Positions 5,916-7,029 of a DNA stretch of 7,029 nt are shown here, piece by piece. The stretch is from assembly GCA_033763635.1 (NCBI GenBank), contig JANRKG010000438.1, positions 1 through 7,029 on the forward strand. The letters are read 5' to 3'. Position 1 is the first letter of the stretch. Every line of letters begins with the position of its first letter. This DNA comes from JANRKG01 sp033763635. Lineage in GTDB: Bacteria > Cyanobacteriota > Cyanobacteriia > GCF-001939115. The notes beneath the pieces were generated by a model. It saw nothing but the letters and a program-made list of their open reading frames with translations. It ran no database searches and was not told the DNA's origin. The translations under genes were made by a program, and so were the position numbers.

Positions 5916-7006
5916 GACATTTGAGGCGGTAGGGCTGGTAATCGAAAGGCAAAGATTGCTCCGCTGGGTAGCCGATTCTCTGTCCAAATTGTACCGCTGT
6001 GAGCTTCGATAATCTGGCGCGATAGGTAAAGCCCTAAGCCTGAACCTTTTGCTTGACGATCGCTTTGCCCCTGATAGAACCGCTCAAACAGATGGGGAAG
6101 TTCATCTGGCTTAATGCCTGCCCCATTATCAGTGACTTTAACGGTTTGGTATGAAGAACCCGCCTCCAGGATGACCTCAACCCGTTCACCCCGAGGGGAG
6201 TGGTTAATGGCATTGGTAAGCAGATTGGCGATGACTCGATGAAGTTGCAACGCATCTCCCTTAACCCAAAGAAACTGGCGAAAGTCAGATGTTCCGTAAT
6301 GGAGAGAAATATGAACTCGGCGGCTCGCTGCCAGATGGGTCATCGTTGCTTTAACCGCTTCTGCAATCTCAACGAGATCAACCGGGGCAAGATTAAGCTG
6401 TAATCCTTCATTGTCATTTCGGTAGACATCTAACAAAGTCTCGACCATTTGTAGAGTTGTTTTATGACTTCGCATCATGGTTGCTAAGACACTTTGTTGA
6501 GTTTGTTCAACCGAACCAAAACTACCGTGTTGAAATGCTTTTAGCGTCTCGATCGCTCCCAATAGGGGAGTTTTTAGATCATGAGTCAGGGCTGAGGCAA
6601 AATCTTCTCGAATGCTGGCTAATTTTTCCTGGGCCTCCAGTTTGGTTCGCTGCTGTAGAACTGTTTTCTGATAGAGACGGTTGCGATCACTCAATACTCC
6701 CGTCACGACCAGTGCCAGGGTGGCAATGACTCGACTGGCGATCGTCGGAGCTTTGACGTTTTGAATTCCTGGTAGCCAGACGTTCATTAGGGTAAAAACG
6801 CAAGCGACCACTGTAGCCTGAAAGGTTGTTTTGCGGCTTAAGTGAGCACTCGCTAGCAGAATTGGTCCAATATAGAGATAGCCAAACACATAATCGGGCG
6901 GCGTTGAGAATTCCAGGGACAGAACCACTCCAAAAAGTCCCACCACTAACCAAAATGTTCCTAACTGCCAATTCTTTGAATGAAAAACACGCTGGAATTG
7001 CAGCAT
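5897..7006 (-). CDS. Membrane sensor histidine kinase (4 TM - HisKA - HATPase)
   Basis: A 369-residue inner-membrane kinase. The N-terminus has four hydrophobic helices (about 15-34, 40-57, 62-80, 88-105) with very short loops, so it probably senses within or at the membrane. A coiled linker (about 108-130) leads to the H-box ALTHDLKTPLLG with H142. The ATPase shows N-box NLLTNAINHS (N261/N265), G1 DNGAGI (293-298), F-box LFERFYQ and G2 GSGLGLYLSRQI. There is no PAS or HAMP domain. The start is well supported: AAGGAG ends four bases before the ATG. It is the first gene of an apparent operon with the NarL-type regulator. Its last seven residues (MSLVISP) are written by the heptad array, so the natural C-terminus was probably altered when the repeat arrived. 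The core ATPase ends before that tail, so activity should be intact. Confidence 0.95.
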   Translation of the reverse strand: MLQFQRVFHSKNWQLGTFWLVVGLFGVVLSLEFSTPPDYVFGYLYIGPILLASAHLSRKTTFQATVVACVFTLMNVWLPGIQNVKAPTIASRVIATLALVVTGVLSDRNRLYQKTVLQQRTKLEAQEKLASIREDFASALTHDLKTPLLGAIETLKAFQHGSFGSVEQTQQSVLATMMRSHKTTLQMVETLLDVYRNDNEGLQLNLAPVDLVEIAEAVKATMTHLAASRRVHISLHYGTSDFRQFLWVKGDALQLHRVIANLLTNAINHSPRGERVEVILEAGSSYQTVKVTDNGAGIKPDELPHLFERFYQGQSDRQAKGSGLGLYLSRQIIEAHSGTIWTENRLPSGAIFAFRLPALPPQMSLVISP

Positions 7007-7010
7007 TTGG

Positions 7011-7016
7011 CTCCTT
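7011..7016 (-). promoter_or_regulatory. Strong ribosome binding site of the four-TM kinase gene
   Basis: On the minus strand AAGGAG precedes the ATG at 7006 by four bases (CCAA). It is the best Shine-Dalgarno in the window and fixes the start. Only about 13 bases upstream are in view, so the operon promoter lies outside. Confidence 0.8.
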
Positions 7017-7029
7017 TAAGACAGGAACG

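Larger units (their letters stand above)
5811..5922. repeat. Heptameric tandem repeat array with internal orientation flip
   Basis: Sixteen consecutive 7-bp units run in perfect register with no interruption. Units 1-10 (5811-5880) are variants of GGTTATT/GGTCATT, including three identical 14-bp copies of GGTTATTGGTCATT at 5825-5866. Units 11-16 (5881-5922) are variants of GACTAAT/GACTATG/GACCAAT, which are the reverse complements of the left-hand type. The flip falls at 5880/5881. It resembles the short tandemly repeated sequences known from filamentous cyanobacteria. The array fills the whole kinase-regulator gap and enters both genes. There are no spacers between units, so it is not a CRISPR. 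Confidence 0.93.

Noticed and set aside
5811..5922. Possible CRISPR array.
   Set aside because: The units are contiguous 7-mers with no spacers and no cas gene nearby.

Overview
The window looks like chromosomal DNA from a cyanobacterium, probably a filamentous one. The CGATCG core recurs in almost every gene, and there is one perfect HIP1 octamer (GCGATCGC at 4059-4066). The REC-first hybrid kinase is of a characteristically cyanobacterial type, and a heptameric tandem repeat array like those of filamentous cyanobacteria sits between two genes. I cannot name the species. There are six protein-coding genes and no RNA gene, transposon or CRISPR array.

Left block, plus strand (172-3498): three two-component genes in a row. 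These are a soluble REC-histidine kinase hybrid, a receiver-only response regulator whose REC domain looks OmpR/PhoB-type but has no DNA-binding domain, and a membrane HAMP histidine kinase. None of the three carries an effector domain.

Middle block (3518-5030): a Tat-exported dienelactone hydrolase family protein on the minus strand, convergent with the HAMP kinase. It is divergent from a 158-residue protein that joins an N-terminal ribbon-helix-helix-like segment to a C-terminal Mop/TOBE (molbindin) domain. This is a candidate molybdate-responsive DNA-binding protein of unusual architecture. The 181 bp between the two genes must hold both promoters.

Right block, minus strand (7006 down to 5134): a four-helix membrane histidine kinase followed by a NarL/FixJ response regulator, apparently one operon. 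The 73 bp between them lie wholly inside an in-register array of sixteen 7-bp units (5811-5922). The array also encodes the last seven residues of the kinase and the first residues of the regulator. The units flip orientation midway and so form hairpins. On the mRNA strand they create a chain of five-codon minicistrons, each joined to the next by an ATGA overlap, and the last joined to the regulator's start codon.

The best leads for novelty are the RHH-Mop fusion, the minicistron and hairpin array in the kinase-regulator junction, and the OmpR-type receiver that lacks its output domain.
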